From contig NZ_VTEH01000003.1 in assembly GCF_008180615.1 (NCBI RefSeq), positions 251,685 to 315,684 of the forward strand: a DNA stretch of 64,000 bases, given 5' to 3'. Below are positions 8,144 through 15,778 of this stretch, piece after piece (the stretch's first letter is position 1; every line of letters begins with the position of its first letter). Made by a program: the position numbers and the translations under genes. The notes under the pieces are model-generated. The model had not been told where the DNA came from, did no database searches, and worked only from the letters and a program-made list of their open reading frames with translations. Origin of the DNA: Rossellomorea vietnamensis. Lineage in GTDB: Bacteria; Bacillota; Bacilli; Bacillales; Bacillaceae_B.

Positions 8144-8632
8144 ATGATGAATAGAGGAGTCGTTACGGCCTTATTGAGCATTGTTGCAGCTCAAGGTTTA
8201 AAGATTCCATTGTATTATCTCAAAACAGGAAAATGGAATCCCATGCTGTTATTTCAGACCGGGGGGATGCCAAGCTCCCATTCAGCAGGGGTTTCCTCTT
8301 TGACCACTTTTATAGCATTAAAAAAGGGATTTTCAACTATCGACTTTGCTCTTTCCTTCGTTTTTGGGCTGATTGTCATGTACGATGCCCAAGGGATTCG
8401 CAGGCAAACAGGTGAACTGACTTTAAAGGTGAATTCCCTGGACGAACTGGTAAGCAAAGCCGACCAGAACCGGGCCATTCCCTTTGAAGAAAAGCCAAAG
8501 AAACTAAAAGAAATGCTGGGCCATCAGCCGGCAGAAGTAGTCGGCGGTGCCATCTTCGGCTCCCTCCTAGGCGCAGCCAGCTTCCACCTCGAAAAAAAAC
8601 AAAGACAAAAAAGAAAATATTTTGTAAGATAG
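8144..8632 (+). CDS. YuiD-like divergent PAP2 family membrane protein (DUF212)
   Basis: About 162 residues. The DUF212 core is clear: GGMPSSHSAGVSSL, an acid-phosphatase/vanadium-haloperoxidase-like His motif, then FALSFVFGLIVMYDAQGIRRQ and a C-terminal GHQPAEVVGGAIFGSLLG. Several hydrophobic helices. ATG at 8144 (or 8147) is preferred over the longer frame because family members are ~158 residues and AGAGGCAGG precedes it. Possible phosphatase of a membrane lipid; no substrate can be deduced. The frame ends inside the start of the R2 repeat block. Confidence 0.85.
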   Translation: MMNRGVVTALLSIVAAQGLKIPLYYLKTGKWNPMLLFQTGGMPSSHSAGVSSLTTFIALKKGFSTIDFALSFVFGLIVMYDAQGIRRQTGELTLKVNSLDELVSKADQNRAIPFEEKPKKLKEMLGHQPAEVVGGAIFGSLLGAASFHLEKKQRQKRKYFVR

Positions 8633-8635
8633 AAT

Positions 8636-9146
8636 CAAAAGCGGAAGTGCCCCGTTCAGCGGCGTACGGACTGTACCAGCTCCGCATGAGATAAAGGAAA
8701 CACAACGAACGAAGTGAGTTGATGTTGACTTATCGCAAGGAGGAGATGGGCAGTACGCTAGCCGTTGGGGCATTGAAGCTGGCCGAATCAAAAGCAGAAG
8801 CGGCCGTTCAGCGACGTACAGATTTCAGAGCTTCCGCATGAGATAAAGGAAACACGGAGAGCGAAGCGATCCGATGTTGACTTATCGCAAGGAGGAAGAA
8901 CGAAATCTGCTAGTCGTTGGCCGCTGTAGCTGGCCGAATCAAAAGCGGAAGTGCCCCGTTCAGCGGCGTACGGACTGTACCAGCTCCGCATGAGATAAAG
9001 GAAACACAACGAACGAAGTGAGTTGATGTTGACTTATCGCAAGGAGGAGATGGGCAGTACGCTAGCCGTTGGGGCACTGTAGCTGGCCGGGATCAAAAGC
9101 GGAAGCGGCCGTTCAGCGGCGTACAGATTTCAGGGCTTCCGCTTAA
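8636..9146 (+). repeat. Foldback repeat R2: alternating A-B-A-B array, ~151-bp units
   Basis: Units begin at about 8636 (A), 8787 (B), 8938 (A) and 9092 (B, truncated). A units share GTGCCCCGTTCAGCGGCGTA and GCTAGCCGTTGGGGCAC; B units share AGCGGCCGTTCAGCGACGTA and CTAGTCGTTGGCCGCTG. Each unit is a long imperfect palindrome: the ends pair, and so do GCTCCGCATGAGATAA and TTATCGCAAGGAGGAG further in. A units differ from each other by only a few bases. Frames that run through the array are repeat-encoded and not genes. Confidence 0.85.
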
Positions 9147-9220
9147 ATCAAATACTGATGTCAGGGAAAGATAAATACATACAAATGAGTTCTAATCTAA
9201 TATGCAGGGTGAGGAAAATA

Positions 9221-9499
9221 GTGAAATACAGTAAACAAACAACTGAAGACTTTCTTATTCATTTAGAGAACAAAGGATTCAAATTCGGGGAAGATGCAAT
9301 CGGTTTTATATATTTTGGAAAGCGGTCATTAAATGCCTCTGATGAAATTGTTAATACTGCTATTGAAATTACTTTAAAGGCGCAAAAGGGGTTCGATAAC
9401 AGCTTTTATATGTCTTTTTTGGAAACCTTGCATTCCAGCAAAATCACGACAAGACAGGACGCTTGGAAGCATGCGGAAAGCCTGAAACTGCTGGCCTGA
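9221..9499 (+). CDS. Small conserved protein, probably DUF6123 family
   Basis: 92 residues starting VKYSKQTTEDFLIHLENKGF; the body (EDAIGFIYFGKRSLNASDEIVNTAIEITLKAQKGFD) resembles what I remember of DUF6123 proteins, which are confined to Bacillaceae and uncharacterised. GTG at 9221 is preceded by AGGGTGAGG; the longer frame from 9158 has no ribosome site and its start lies in the edge of the R2 repeat. Cytosolic, mixed alpha/beta composition, no motif that shows activity. Confidence 0.65.
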   Translation: MKYSKQTTEDFLIHLENKGFKFGEDAIGFIYFGKRSLNASDEIVNTAIEITLKAQKGFDNSFYMSFLETLHSSKITTRQDAWKHAESLKLLA

Positions 9500-9580
9500 G
9501 TCACGGGGCTTTTGCGTGGTCTTTAATCCTGTAAGAAAGTAACTGAAAAAAGCTATCCTCAAGAATAAAATATTCAAAAC

Positions 9581-9610
9581 AAAAAAGCTTGGGAAACCCA
9601 AGCTTTTTTG
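9581..9610 (+). terminator. Bidirectional terminator hairpin
   Basis: AAAAAAGCTTGGG / CCCAAGCTTTTTT, perfect 12-13 bp stem with A-run and T-run, so it can work on both strands. Confidence 0.9.
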
Positions 9611-9697
9611 TTTAATTTGAATTGTTGATTCATACTCCCAACGTAAGCTATTTGGTTTAAGCGTCATATTAAGAGGAGGAAAAACTGGTAACACCGA

Positions 9698-9784
9698 AAA
9701 AGAAAAGAGCTACTCTCCCTCGATAAGAGATAAATTCTTAGTGTCCGGGGATATCCGAAAGCAGCAATTTATGCGAGAACAGCC
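9698..9784 (-). repeat. TIR repeat family M, right-end fragment
   Basis: Carries GAAAAGAGCTACTCTCCCTC and the complete right end CCGAAAGCAGCAATTTATGC...GAACAGCC; the left end is missing. It abuts the broken end of the EamA pseudogene. Confidence 0.65.
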
Positions 9785-9785
9785 T

Positions 9786-9974
9786 TCTTTTATAAGCAAA
9801 TGCAAAAGTGCGAGAAGAAAGAATCCAGCATGGAAACCGGACTGTGTTCAATGTGAACGGCGGCAGTGATGAGATAGCGCTCTGTATGACAACAAATGTT
9901 GTTCCCCAAACAAATGCCACCGCCAGCAGTGACAGGTCTGCCCCCAGCTTATTTCTATTCTTCTGCAGCCTCAA
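9786..9974 (-). pseudogene. EamA (DMT-superfamily) transporter, 5' fragment truncated by family M repeat
   Basis: The frame starting at TTG 9974 encodes LGADLSLLAVAFVWGTTFVVIQSAISSLPPFTLNTVRF, the typical first helix of an EamA-domain exporter. After RF the frame breaks: one base lost restores HAGFFLLALLHLLIKEGCSR in the +1 frame, the expected second helix. The fragment then runs straight into the end of a family M repeat and no further EamA sequence follows. Both frameshift and truncation mark it as dead. It overlaps the ypdQ 3' end by 20 bp, so it was once the second gene of a ypdQ operon. Confidence 0.8.
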
Positions 9975-10359
9975 TGTTCAAGTGGATGGCTTTTCGTGCA
10001 AGTTCATCGGCTCTTTTGTTTTCTTTACTAGGTATCCATTTAATAAAAAATAAATCAAATTCTCTTGAGAGGAGAAGAATTTGTTCCAAAAGCGGCCTAT
10101 ACTTTTTGTTTTTTGCAAATTCTTTTTCGACAGCATTGACTACTGCCTGAGAATCACTCCGGAAAGACAGCACACCGTAATTTTTTTCTTTGCAGATTTG
10201 TAGTGCTTTAATACAAGCAAGAAACTCTGCTTCGTGATTCTCCTTTATGCCCAATGGGATGGAATAAGAGTGGTTATCTCCATTATTTTTTATAAAAATT
10301 CCTGCACCGCTTTGACCGGGATCTCCAGCACTCGCTCCATCTATGTATACTTCAATCAT
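9955..10359 (-). CDS. ypdQ: RNase HI-fold protein YpdQ
   Basis: 134 residues, complete RNase H fold. All four acidic active-site positions are present: D in YIDGASAGDPG, E in ENHEAEF, D in FRSDSQAVV and D in ENKRADELA. Despite this, I recall that the B. subtilis YpdQ showed no RNase H activity in reports, possibly for lack of a substrate-binding handle. Ribosome site GAGGTG before ATG. Downstream on the same strand lies the EamA pseudogene. The neighbour ypdP and the second RNase H protein YpeP are conserved companions. Confidence 0.85.
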   Translation of the reverse strand: MIEVYIDGASAGDPGQSGAGIFIKNNGDNHSYSIPLGIKENHEAEFLACIKALQICKEKNYGVLSFRSDSQAVVNAVEKEFAKNKKYRPLLEQILLLSREFDLFFIKWIPSKENKRADELARKAIHLNIEAAEE

Positions 10360-10446
10360 TTTTTCACCTCGACTATGTTAACTATTATATTTAGTTTAAT
10401 CAGAAGTACAAAAAACATCAATTATAACAATGGTTCCCGGCAATAG

Positions 10447-10484
10447 AAAAGCCGCTTGAATACTCAGGGTAAGTTCCAAGCGGC
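10447..10484 (-). terminator. Terminator of ypdP
   Basis: GCCGCTTG / CAAGCGGC stem followed on the minus strand by TTTTCT. Confidence 0.85.
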
Positions 10485-10492
10485 AGGAGCAA

Positions 10493-11170
10493 TCAGTCTT
10501 TTGGTGAGATCCTTTTCGCCAAATAGCCAAAGGGAGTATCGATAACTGACACAATCCATTTTAATAAATAAGTCGTGAAAGCAATTTGTATCCATACCTC
10601 AAAAGGAAATTCGCCTAAAAAGGCAATAGAGGTGAACACAAGAGTATCAAGCAGTTGGCTGATCATGGTGCTTCCATTATTGCGAATCCAGAATTGGGAG
10701 TCCCTTGGGAATTTTTTCTTTAGAAATGCAAAAATATAAACATCCGCAAATTGGCTTACCAGGTAGGCGCCAAGGCTTCCTAAAGCGATTCGCGGAATCA
10801 TGCCGAAGACTGTTTCCAGTGAGCCCTGTGCAAAGTCATCAGGATGAGGTTCGAAGAGCAGAGCCAGCTGCATGATGATCGTCATCGTCAATAATGTGAA
10901 GAAGCCAAGCCAAACCGCTTTTTGCGCCTCTTTTTTCCCGTACTTCTCATTCAGTATATCGGTGACGAGGAAGGCGGTCCCGTACATAGCATTTCCGAGG
11001 GTGGCGGTCAGCCCGAAAACCTCGATGGTTTTAATGACCTGTAAATTGGCTAATATAGTTGAGACGCCTATCCAGACAAAGAGGCCGGTCTTTCCGAACA
11101 TCCGGTACATTGCCAGGACAAGGATGAAATTGACAAGAATAAATAAAAGTCCAAACCATTCATTAAACAT
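10493..11170 (-). CDS. ypdP: Queuosine precursor transporter, VUT family (YpdP/YhhQ)
   Basis: 225 residues, about six membrane helices, with the VUT-family patterns NAMYGTAFLVTDILNEKYGKKEA, SQFADVYIFAFLKKKFP and STMISQLLDTLVFTSIAFLG. This family imports queuosine precursors (preQ0/preQ1) across the cytoplasmic membrane. ATG preceded by AGGGAGATG. I looked for a preQ1 riboswitch in the leader and saw none; a -10-like TATAAT lies about 20 nt upstream of the ribosome site. Convergent/divergent arrangement with ypeP is as in B. subtilis. Confidence 0.9.
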   Translation of the reverse strand: MFNEWFGLLFILVNFILVLAMYRMFGKTGLFVWIGVSTILANLQVIKTIEVFGLTATLGNAMYGTAFLVTDILNEKYGKKEAQKAVWLGFFTLLTMTIIMQLALLFEPHPDDFAQGSLETVFGMIPRIALGSLGAYLVSQFADVYIFAFLKKKFPRDSQFWIRNNGSTMISQLLDTLVFTSIAFLGEFPFEVWIQIAFTTYLLKWIVSVIDTPFGYLAKRISPKD

Positions 11171-11274
11171 AACAGCATCTCCCTGTAATTATAGTGAATT
11201 AATGCATATACTATAAACAATCAATAGTATATATTCTTAACGCAAAGCAGACTAAATACGCACTAATAAAATAT

Positions 11275-11445
11275 AGCTGTTTTCGCATAGATTGTTGCTT
11301 TCGGATGTCCCTGGATATTAAGGGATTTTTCTCTAAGCGTTAAAAGCAGCTCTTTTCTTTTCATGATTACCAGGTTATTAAGGTAATTAATGAATAGTTT
11401 TTTTGGAATTAGAATCAGATAGCAACAAAGTTTACGAAAAGAGCT
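11275..11445 (-). repeat. TIR repeat family M, complete copy (171 bp), reversed
   Basis: Ends AGCTGTTTTCGCATAGATTG and AGCAACAAAGTTTACGAAAA GAGCT; inverted relative to the copy at 7.9 kb. Fills the divergent space between ypdP and ypeP. Confidence 0.8.
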
Positions 11446-11522
11446 AAAATAAAAAGACCTTGTACATTATACATAGTTAAGACAAATCGGACAAATAGGA
11501 AGACTGAAAGGAGAGGGAACCC

Positions 11523-12176
11523 ATGAAAATGAAAGTGATTTGGAATTACAACGGAAAGATTCCGGAGAAGATCACATTTGAATCTGATTGGATGAATAGG
11601 AAATTTGTGGATTATTTAATTGAAGACCTAATGAGAACGGGGAGAGCGAAGAATATCATTATCCGCGATGAAATGGAGAATGAGTGGAGCAGAAAAGAGT
11701 TTCTTAAATTGAATGAAGAGCTCGAACAGGAACCAGAAGATATTACAGTTTATTTTGATGGCGGATACGATAAAGAAAATGCGCTTGCCGGTCTTGGGAT
11801 GGTGATATACTATCAAAAAGGCGGGGAGGATTTCAGAATCAGGAAGAACGAAAAACTTCTCGAGATTGATAATAATAATGAAGCTGAATATGCTGCTCTT
11901 TATTCCTGCATGGGTCTGCTCGAAGAACTAGGTGTTCACCACGTACCTTGTGTGATAAAAGGGGATTCACAGGTGGTATTGAAACAGCTTGAAGGAGAAT
12001 GGCCCTGCTATGAAGAATCATTGAATAATTGGCTCGACCGCATTGAAACAAAAATTAAATCACTTGGCATCAGGCCTGTCTATGAGGCAATTGGCCGGAA
12101 AGAAAATAAAGAAGCAGATCATTTGGCAAATCAAGCGCTGCAGGATACATTTATCCACAGCCACTCTAAATATTAA
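11523..12176 (+). CDS. ypeP: RNase H-like protein YpeP with N-terminal extension
   Basis: 217 residues: an N-terminal ~70-residue acidic/basic region (MKMKVIWNYNGKIPEKITFESDWM...) that belongs to the YpeP family, then an RNase HI fold. The acidic residues are kept: D in VYFDGGYD, E in NNNEAEYAAL, D in IKGDSQVV, D in ENKEADHLANQAL. Ribosome site GAAAGGAGAGGG. In B. subtilis ypeP sits beside ypdP and ypdQ as here. Activity on RNA:DNA hybrids is possible from the residues but unproven for the family as far as I know. Confidence 0.82.
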   Translation: MKMKVIWNYNGKIPEKITFESDWMNRKFVDYLIEDLMRTGRAKNIIIRDEMENEWSRKEFLKLNEELEQEPEDITVYFDGGYDKENALAGLGMVIYYQKGGEDFRIRKNEKLLEIDNNNEAEYAALYSCMGLLEELGVHHVPCVIKGDSQVVLKQLEGEWPCYEESLNNWLDRIETKIKSLGIRPVYEAIGRKENKEADHLANQALQDTFIHSHSKY

Positions 12177-12203
12177 GTACGGCATAGAAGAAAGGTGATG
12201 AAC

Positions 12204-12380
12204 GTGGAACGAACTCAAGTCATTGGAAAACTGGACGAAATTCATGCCACATACTGTGAGGACTGTCTGTTGAAAGCACACTTCAGAAAGGAGCATGGCA
12301 AAACCTACGCTCATCGCTTTTGCATAGAAAAATGCACAGTCGGCCAGGAGATCAAGGAATTGGGAAAGAACTTAACTTAG
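12204..12380 (+). CDS. ypeQ: Small zinc-finger protein YpeQ family
   Basis: 58 residues with the spaced pattern CEDC...H...C...C (YCEDCLLKAHFRKEHGKTYAHRFCIEKCTVGQEI), a zf-C2HC-type small protein typical of YpeQ. GTG at 12204 with AAAGGTGAT 5 nt upstream is preferred; the frame opens two codons earlier (GTG, ATG at 12195/12198) within that ribosome site. Follows ypeP by 27 bp, likely one operon. Function unknown; a DNA/RNA-binding role would be inference from the finger and the RNase H neighbour. Confidence 0.78.
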   Translation: MERTQVIGKLDEIHATYCEDCLLKAHFRKEHGKTYAHRFCIEKCTVGQEIKELGKNLT

Positions 12381-12392
12381 AAGGGCAGTGCA

Positions 12393-12420
12393 AAGAAGCT
12401 TTAAACAAGCTTCTTTTTTA
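12393..12420 (+). terminator. Terminator of ypeP-ypeQ
   Basis: AGAAGCTT / AAGCTTCT stem followed by TTTTTA. Confidence 0.88.
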
Positions 12421-12442
12421 TATTTTTATTCTTGGAGAAAAT

Positions 12443-12473
12443 AAAAAAGGAAGCTGCCAATACAGCTTCCTTT
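12443..12473 (-). terminator. Terminator of cspD
   Basis: AAAGGAAGCTG / CAGCTTCCTTT stem followed on the minus strand by a T-run. Confidence 0.9.
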
Positions 12474-12493
12474 ACTATCTATAATAGTCGAAA

Positions 12494-12694
12494 TTATAAT
12501 TTAGTTACGTTAGCAGCTTGAGGTCCGCGGTTGCCTTCTACGATTTCGAAAGAAACTTCCTGACCTTCTTCTAATGATTTGAAACCTTCACCTTGGATAG
12601 CAGTGAAATGAACAAATACATCGTCTCCGCCTTCTACTTCGATGAATCCAAAACCTTTTTCGTTATTGAACCATTTTACTTTACCGTTTTGCAT
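12494..12694 (-). CDS. cspD: Cold-shock protein CspD
   Basis: 66 residues, one OB-fold cold-shock domain. RNP1 KGFGFIEV and RNP2 VFVHF are intact; [18 protein letters not shown] start and [10 protein letters not shown] end are those of B. subtilis CspD/CspB. It binds single-stranded RNA and DNA as a chaperone. The start is the ATG behind TAGGAGG. A good sigma-A promoter on the minus strand (TTGACT, 18 bp, TATATT) predicts a leader of about 110 nt, the long untranslated region usual for csp genes. Confidence 0.95.
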   Translation of the reverse strand: MQNGKVKWFNNEKGFGFIEVEGGDDVFVHFTAIQGEGFKSLEEGQEVSFEIVEGNRGPQAANVTKL

Positions 12695-12813
12695 AATACT
12701 GTTCCTCCTAAATCTTTCAAGCACATTCTTGTGCTCTTGGAAATATTATCATTATAAGAACCTTTTGTCAGTCTCATCAGAAGAAGACATAGAATTCTGT
12801 AAATGATGTCTTA

Positions 12814-12843
12814 AATATACAATACGGTGTTCCAATGAGTCAA
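12814..12843 (-). promoter_or_regulatory. Promoter of cspD
   Basis: On the minus strand TTGACT (12843-12838), 18-bp spacer, TATATT (12819-12814). Leader to the ATG about 110 nt. Confidence 0.6.
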
Positions 12844-12959
12844 GGAAGTTAGCGAAGATTTTGTGAGAAAATTTAAACGTTTTCATCTATTTCCTTTTAC
12901 CCTAGGAAAATGGCGGTAAAGGTCTCACTTCAGGTGTTAAGAAACAAGGCCTTTGTCAC

Positions 12960-12989
12960 TTGCGGTTGTATTCAAGAAGCATCTATAGT
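12960..12989 (+). promoter_or_regulatory. Candidate promoter of mntR
   Basis: TTGCGG, 18-bp spacer, TATAGT, ending 39 nt before the mntR ATG. Confidence 0.45.
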
Positions 12990-13028
12990 AAACTTTTAAT
13001 GATATTTTACCAATGTGGAGGGTTCGAT

Positions 13029-13451
13029 ATGCCAACGCCAAGTATGGAAGATTATATAGAACAGATCTATTTACTGATCGATAATAAAGGATACGCCAGA
13101 GTTTCAGATATAGCTGATGCCCTGTCTGTCCATCCCTCCTCAGTAACCAAGATGGTACAGAAGTTAGATAAAGATGATTATCTTGTATATGAAAAATACC
13201 GGGGGCTTGTATTGACTGCCAAGGGAACCAAGATCGGAAAAAGACTGGTTTTCAGGCATGAGCTCCTGGAACAATTCTTAAATATTATCGGTGTGAAAGA
13301 AGAAAATATTTATGAGGATGTTGAAGGAATAGAACATCATTTAAGCTGGGATTCGATCGACAGAATCGGAGATCTTGTACAGCTTTTCGAGGAAAATGAT
13401 GAGCTCCTTAAAAGCTTAAAGGATATACAGGCTAAAAATGAAAACGAATGA
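13029..13451 (+). CDS. mntR: Manganese-responsive transcriptional regulator MntR
   Basis: 140 residues, DtxR/MntR type: N-terminal winged helix (residues 1-70, [22 protein letters not shown]) and a metal-binding dimerisation domain. The manganese ligands of B. subtilis MntR are all at the same positions: D8, E11, H77, E99, E102 and H103. It represses Mn uptake genes when Mn(II) is plentiful. ATG at 13029 is chosen because GGAGGG stands 7 nt upstream and the protein then has the family length; the longer frame is unsupported. Confidence 0.95.
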   Translation: MPTPSMEDYIEQIYLLIDNKGYARVSDIADALSVHPSSVTKMVQKLDKDDYLVYEKYRGLVLTAKGTKIGKRLVFRHELLEQFLNIIGVKEENIYEDVEGIEHHLSWDSIDRIGDLVQLFEENDELLKSLKDIQAKNENE

Positions 13452-13484
13452 AAAGAGGACGATTTCCTAAATCGTCCTCTTTTT
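13451..13484 (+). terminator. Terminator of mntR
   Basis: AAAAGAGGACGATTT / AAATCGTCCTCTTTTT, nearly perfect 14-bp stem. Confidence 0.93.
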
Positions 13485-13489
13485 GATCA

Positions 13490-13786
13490 CACTCTTCGTT
13501 AAGGGCTGGTCCCGCTTAGTTTTCTGCTTTCGGGTATTCTCGGATGCTAAGAAGGGTGTATTCTCTAAACAACAAAGCTGCTTATTTCTTTTATTTCATC
13601 TGACTAATGGCGATGATTAATCAAATTTTAGTATAAATGGCGAATAGAGCCTGGGAAAGAAGGGTGCATGACTCTGGGGACTGAAGGCAGTTCTCCCATG
13701 CTCACCCCGCTAGTCATGCAGCAGCTGAAAACCTTCCTCTCCCATCCCTGTTCAATGAGTACCAAGAACATTATTGTACTTGATAC
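13490..13786. other. Non-coding stretch with decayed repeat pieces
   Basis: A degraded family M end (CTGCTTTCGG and AAGCTGCTTATTTCTTTT) lies around 13526-13592, and a small inverted repeat TGCATGACT / AGTCATGCA spans 13665-13720. No gene seen. Confidence 0.4.
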
Positions 13787-14005
13787 TCAAAAAATCTCCG
13801 GCAAATCGGAAAATCCTGTATCACCGTCTACGCTGCTCGATAAATGGGTCATTCCATCTTCATCAAGTCCGAAGCTGACTCCGGTTAAACTTCCTTCTTG
13901 AGCCTCCATCAAAGCCTTTTGATAGGAGATGATCCTCCCTGACGAGGTCTGAAAACTGATGATCTGTCCGTCATGTTTCCTTTGAATCTTTGTGATTTCC
14001 TCCAT
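13787..14005 (-). CDS. DUF3892 domain protein
   Basis: 72 residues: MEEITKIQRKHDGQIISFQTSSGRIISYQKALMEAQEGSLTGVSFGLDEDGMTHLSSSVDGD. The pattern (I.FQT..GRIISY..A...A..G.L.GV......DG...L.S..DGD) is that of DUF3892, a short beta-rich protein common in Bacillaceae and of unknown role. AAAGGATG lies upstream of ATG. Monocistronic, facing away from the methyltransferase gene. Confidence 0.75.
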   Translation of the reverse strand: MEEITKIQRKHDGQIISFQTSSGRIISYQKALMEAQEGSLTGVSFGLDEDGMTHLSSSVDGDTGFSDLPEIF

Positions 14006-14279
14006 CGTTTACCCATCCTTTAAATTATTTTCACACCTAGTATGGTCAAAAAAAGCAAATTTAAAAGGGGGTTTTGGAAATTGCCCGGAGCATGCTGTTT
14101 GACTTAGAGATGGTTGCTTGAGGACGCCTCTTTCTCCCTATCGGCTGCATATGGCCAATCAGAGAAAAATAACACCCAAGAAAGAAGGCGCGAAAAGAAG
14201 GATTTTGGAAATCTATTGAGAAAAGAGTAGTGATGGGAAATTTACTTACATACCTTAATGGCAAAGCAGGTGACAGACA

Positions 14280-14963
14280 GTGAAAAAGAATGAATGGCAT
14301 CATAGTGCGCAAGAGCGCTGGAATAACAATGCAGGAAACTGGCATAGCAGAAGTGTGAACATGTGGACAGAGGGCAGCAGGAAAGAGATTATACCGTTCA
14401 TGGTAAAACATCTAACGGAAGGCAGCAAGGTAGCCGACTTAGGCTGCGGAGATGGATTTGGCTCCTATTTACTGTATGAAAAGGGGTATAAAGTGACAGG
14501 GATGGACTTGTCAGAAAAAATGGTTGAAATCGCCAAAAAGCAAGAAAAGGACGGATTAAGTTTTATTCAGGGAGACCTTTCGAAGCCTCCCTTTGAGAAA
14601 GAAGAATTTGACGCAGTCATGATGATTAATTCTTTGGAATGGACAGAAAATCCTCTTCACGCATTGAAGGAAGTTAAAGGACTTGTGAAACAGAATGGCA
14701 TGTTATGCATAGGAATTCTCGGTCCGACGGCTCACCCTAGGGAAAACTCATTCCCCCGGTTATACGGTGAAAAAGTTATTTGTAATACCATGATGCCGTG
14801 GGAGCTTGAAAAACTTGCTCTTGATAGTGGAATGGTGAAAGACGACGAGATATGGGTTTATAAACAGGGTGTTCCTGAGAAGCATATAGAGAATCTTTCC
14901 TCTGAATTAAAACAGGCATTATCATTCATGACCTTATTCATGTTCAGAATACAAGACAACTAA
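14280..14963 (+). CDS. Class I SAM-dependent methyltransferase
   Basis: 227 residues with a standard Rossmann methyltransferase core: motif I VADLGCGDGFGSYLL, motif II VTGMDLSEKMVEIAKK, motif III FIQGDLSKPPF, then FDAVMMINSLEWTENPLHALKEV. The C-terminal part (MPWELEKLALDSGMVKDDEIWVYKQGVPEKHIE) resembles small-molecule methyltransferases of the UbiE/YxbB group. Starts GTG behind AGGTGA. Substrate not deducible. The AIM24 gene follows after 14 bp, so the two are probably co-transcribed. Confidence 0.8.
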   Translation: MKKNEWHHSAQERWNNNAGNWHSRSVNMWTEGSRKEIIPFMVKHLTEGSKVADLGCGDGFGSYLLYEKGYKVTGMDLSEKMVEIAKKQEKDGLSFIQGDLSKPPFEKEEFDAVMMINSLEWTENPLHALKEVKGLVKQNGMLCIGILGPTAHPRENSFPRLYGEKVICNTMMPWELEKLALDSGMVKDDEIWVYKQGVPEKHIENLSSELKQALSFMTLFMFRIQDN

Positions 14964-14977
14964 CGGGAGGTACGGAT

Positions 14978-15673
14978 ATGAAACAGCGTTTTTCTATAGA
15001 TGAATTTATCAAACAGACACAACAGGAAGATAAAGGTGAAGGATTATTTGAATTGGAAACACCAAGGATGCTCGAAGTTAACCTGGATGGTGATGTCTGG
15101 GCGAAAATGGGCGCAATGGTTTCCTACAGAGGCTCCATCAAATTCGAGAGAGAGGGCGTACTTGAACACGGATTGGGCAAGATGTTCAAAAAGGCATTTA
15201 CAGGTGAGGGCACTTCCTTAATGAAAGCAGCGGGTCAAGGAAAACTGTATCTTGCTGATCAAGGGAAGAAAATTTCCATCCTTCATTTGAACAATGAGTC
15301 GATTTATGTGAACGGAAATGACTTGCTGGCGTTTCAGCCAGGAATGAAGTGGGATATTAAACTGATGAGAAGAGTAGCGGGCATGATGGCAGGCGGTTTG
15401 TTCAATGTACACATCGAGGGAACCGGGATGGTTGCTATTACATCACATTACGAACCTTTGACACTGATTGTGAGGCCGGGCAGCCCAGTCTATACCGACC
15501 CTAATGCTACCGTAGCTTGGTCAGGTGATCTTGAGCCTGATTTTGTGACAGATGTCTCTTTGAAGACCTTCTTCGGGCGAGGAAGCGGCGAATCCATACA
15601 AATGAAGTTTGAAGGAGAAGGGTTTGTTGTGGTTCAGCCATTTGAGGAAGTGTATTACACCGAGCAGCAATAA
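14978..15673 (+). CDS. AIM24 family protein
   Basis: 231 residues of the AIM24 (former DUF124, TRAP-like beta-barrel) family: repeated beta strands such as MLEVNLDGDVWAKMGAMVSYRGSIKFERE and GKLYLADQGKKISILHLNNESIYVNGNDLLAF..GMKWDI. Bacterial members have no settled function; the yeast namesake is mitochondrial. Ribosome site CGGGAGGT precedes ATG. Co-oriented with the methyltransferase upstream. Ends at a strong bidirectional terminator. Confidence 0.85.
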   Translation: MKQRFSIDEFIKQTQQEDKGEGLFELETPRMLEVNLDGDVWAKMGAMVSYRGSIKFEREGVLEHGLGKMFKKAFTGEGTSLMKAAGQGKLYLADQGKKISILHLNNESIYVNGNDLLAFQPGMKWDIKLMRRVAGMMAGGLFNVHIEGTGMVAITSHYEPLTLIVRPGSPVYTDPNATVAWSGDLEPDFVTDVSLKTFFGRGSGESIQMKFEGEGFVVVQPFEEVYYTEQQ

Positions 15674-15714
15674 AGGAGTTCTATAGATTGGCCGGATGTT
15701 CTTTTCGGACATTG

Positions 15715-15750
15715 AAAACCCCGCTCCGTCATTTGATGGAGTGGGGTTTG
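15715..15750. terminator. Bidirectional terminator between AIM24 gene and yfhP
   Basis: AAAACCCCGCTCC / GGAGTGGGGTTT stem serving converging genes. Confidence 0.88.
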
Positions 15751-15778
15751 AGTTTAAGGACTAAGCCCATAGAATAAG

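Noticed and set aside
8376..9009. Two minus-strand frames starting with the same MCFLYLMRSWYSPYAAERGT sequence
   Set aside because: They are translations of the R2 repeat units, have no ribosome sites and differ only as the repeats differ; not genes.
10360..11275. preQ1 riboswitch in front of ypdP
   Set aside because: The leader was read for the conserved loop and tail of preQ1-I and preQ1-II aptamers; nothing matching was found.
13668..13901. 77-codon plus-strand frame
   Set aside because: Overlaps the DUF3892 gene antisense and an inverted repeat; the DUF3892 gene has the better start and a recognised pattern.
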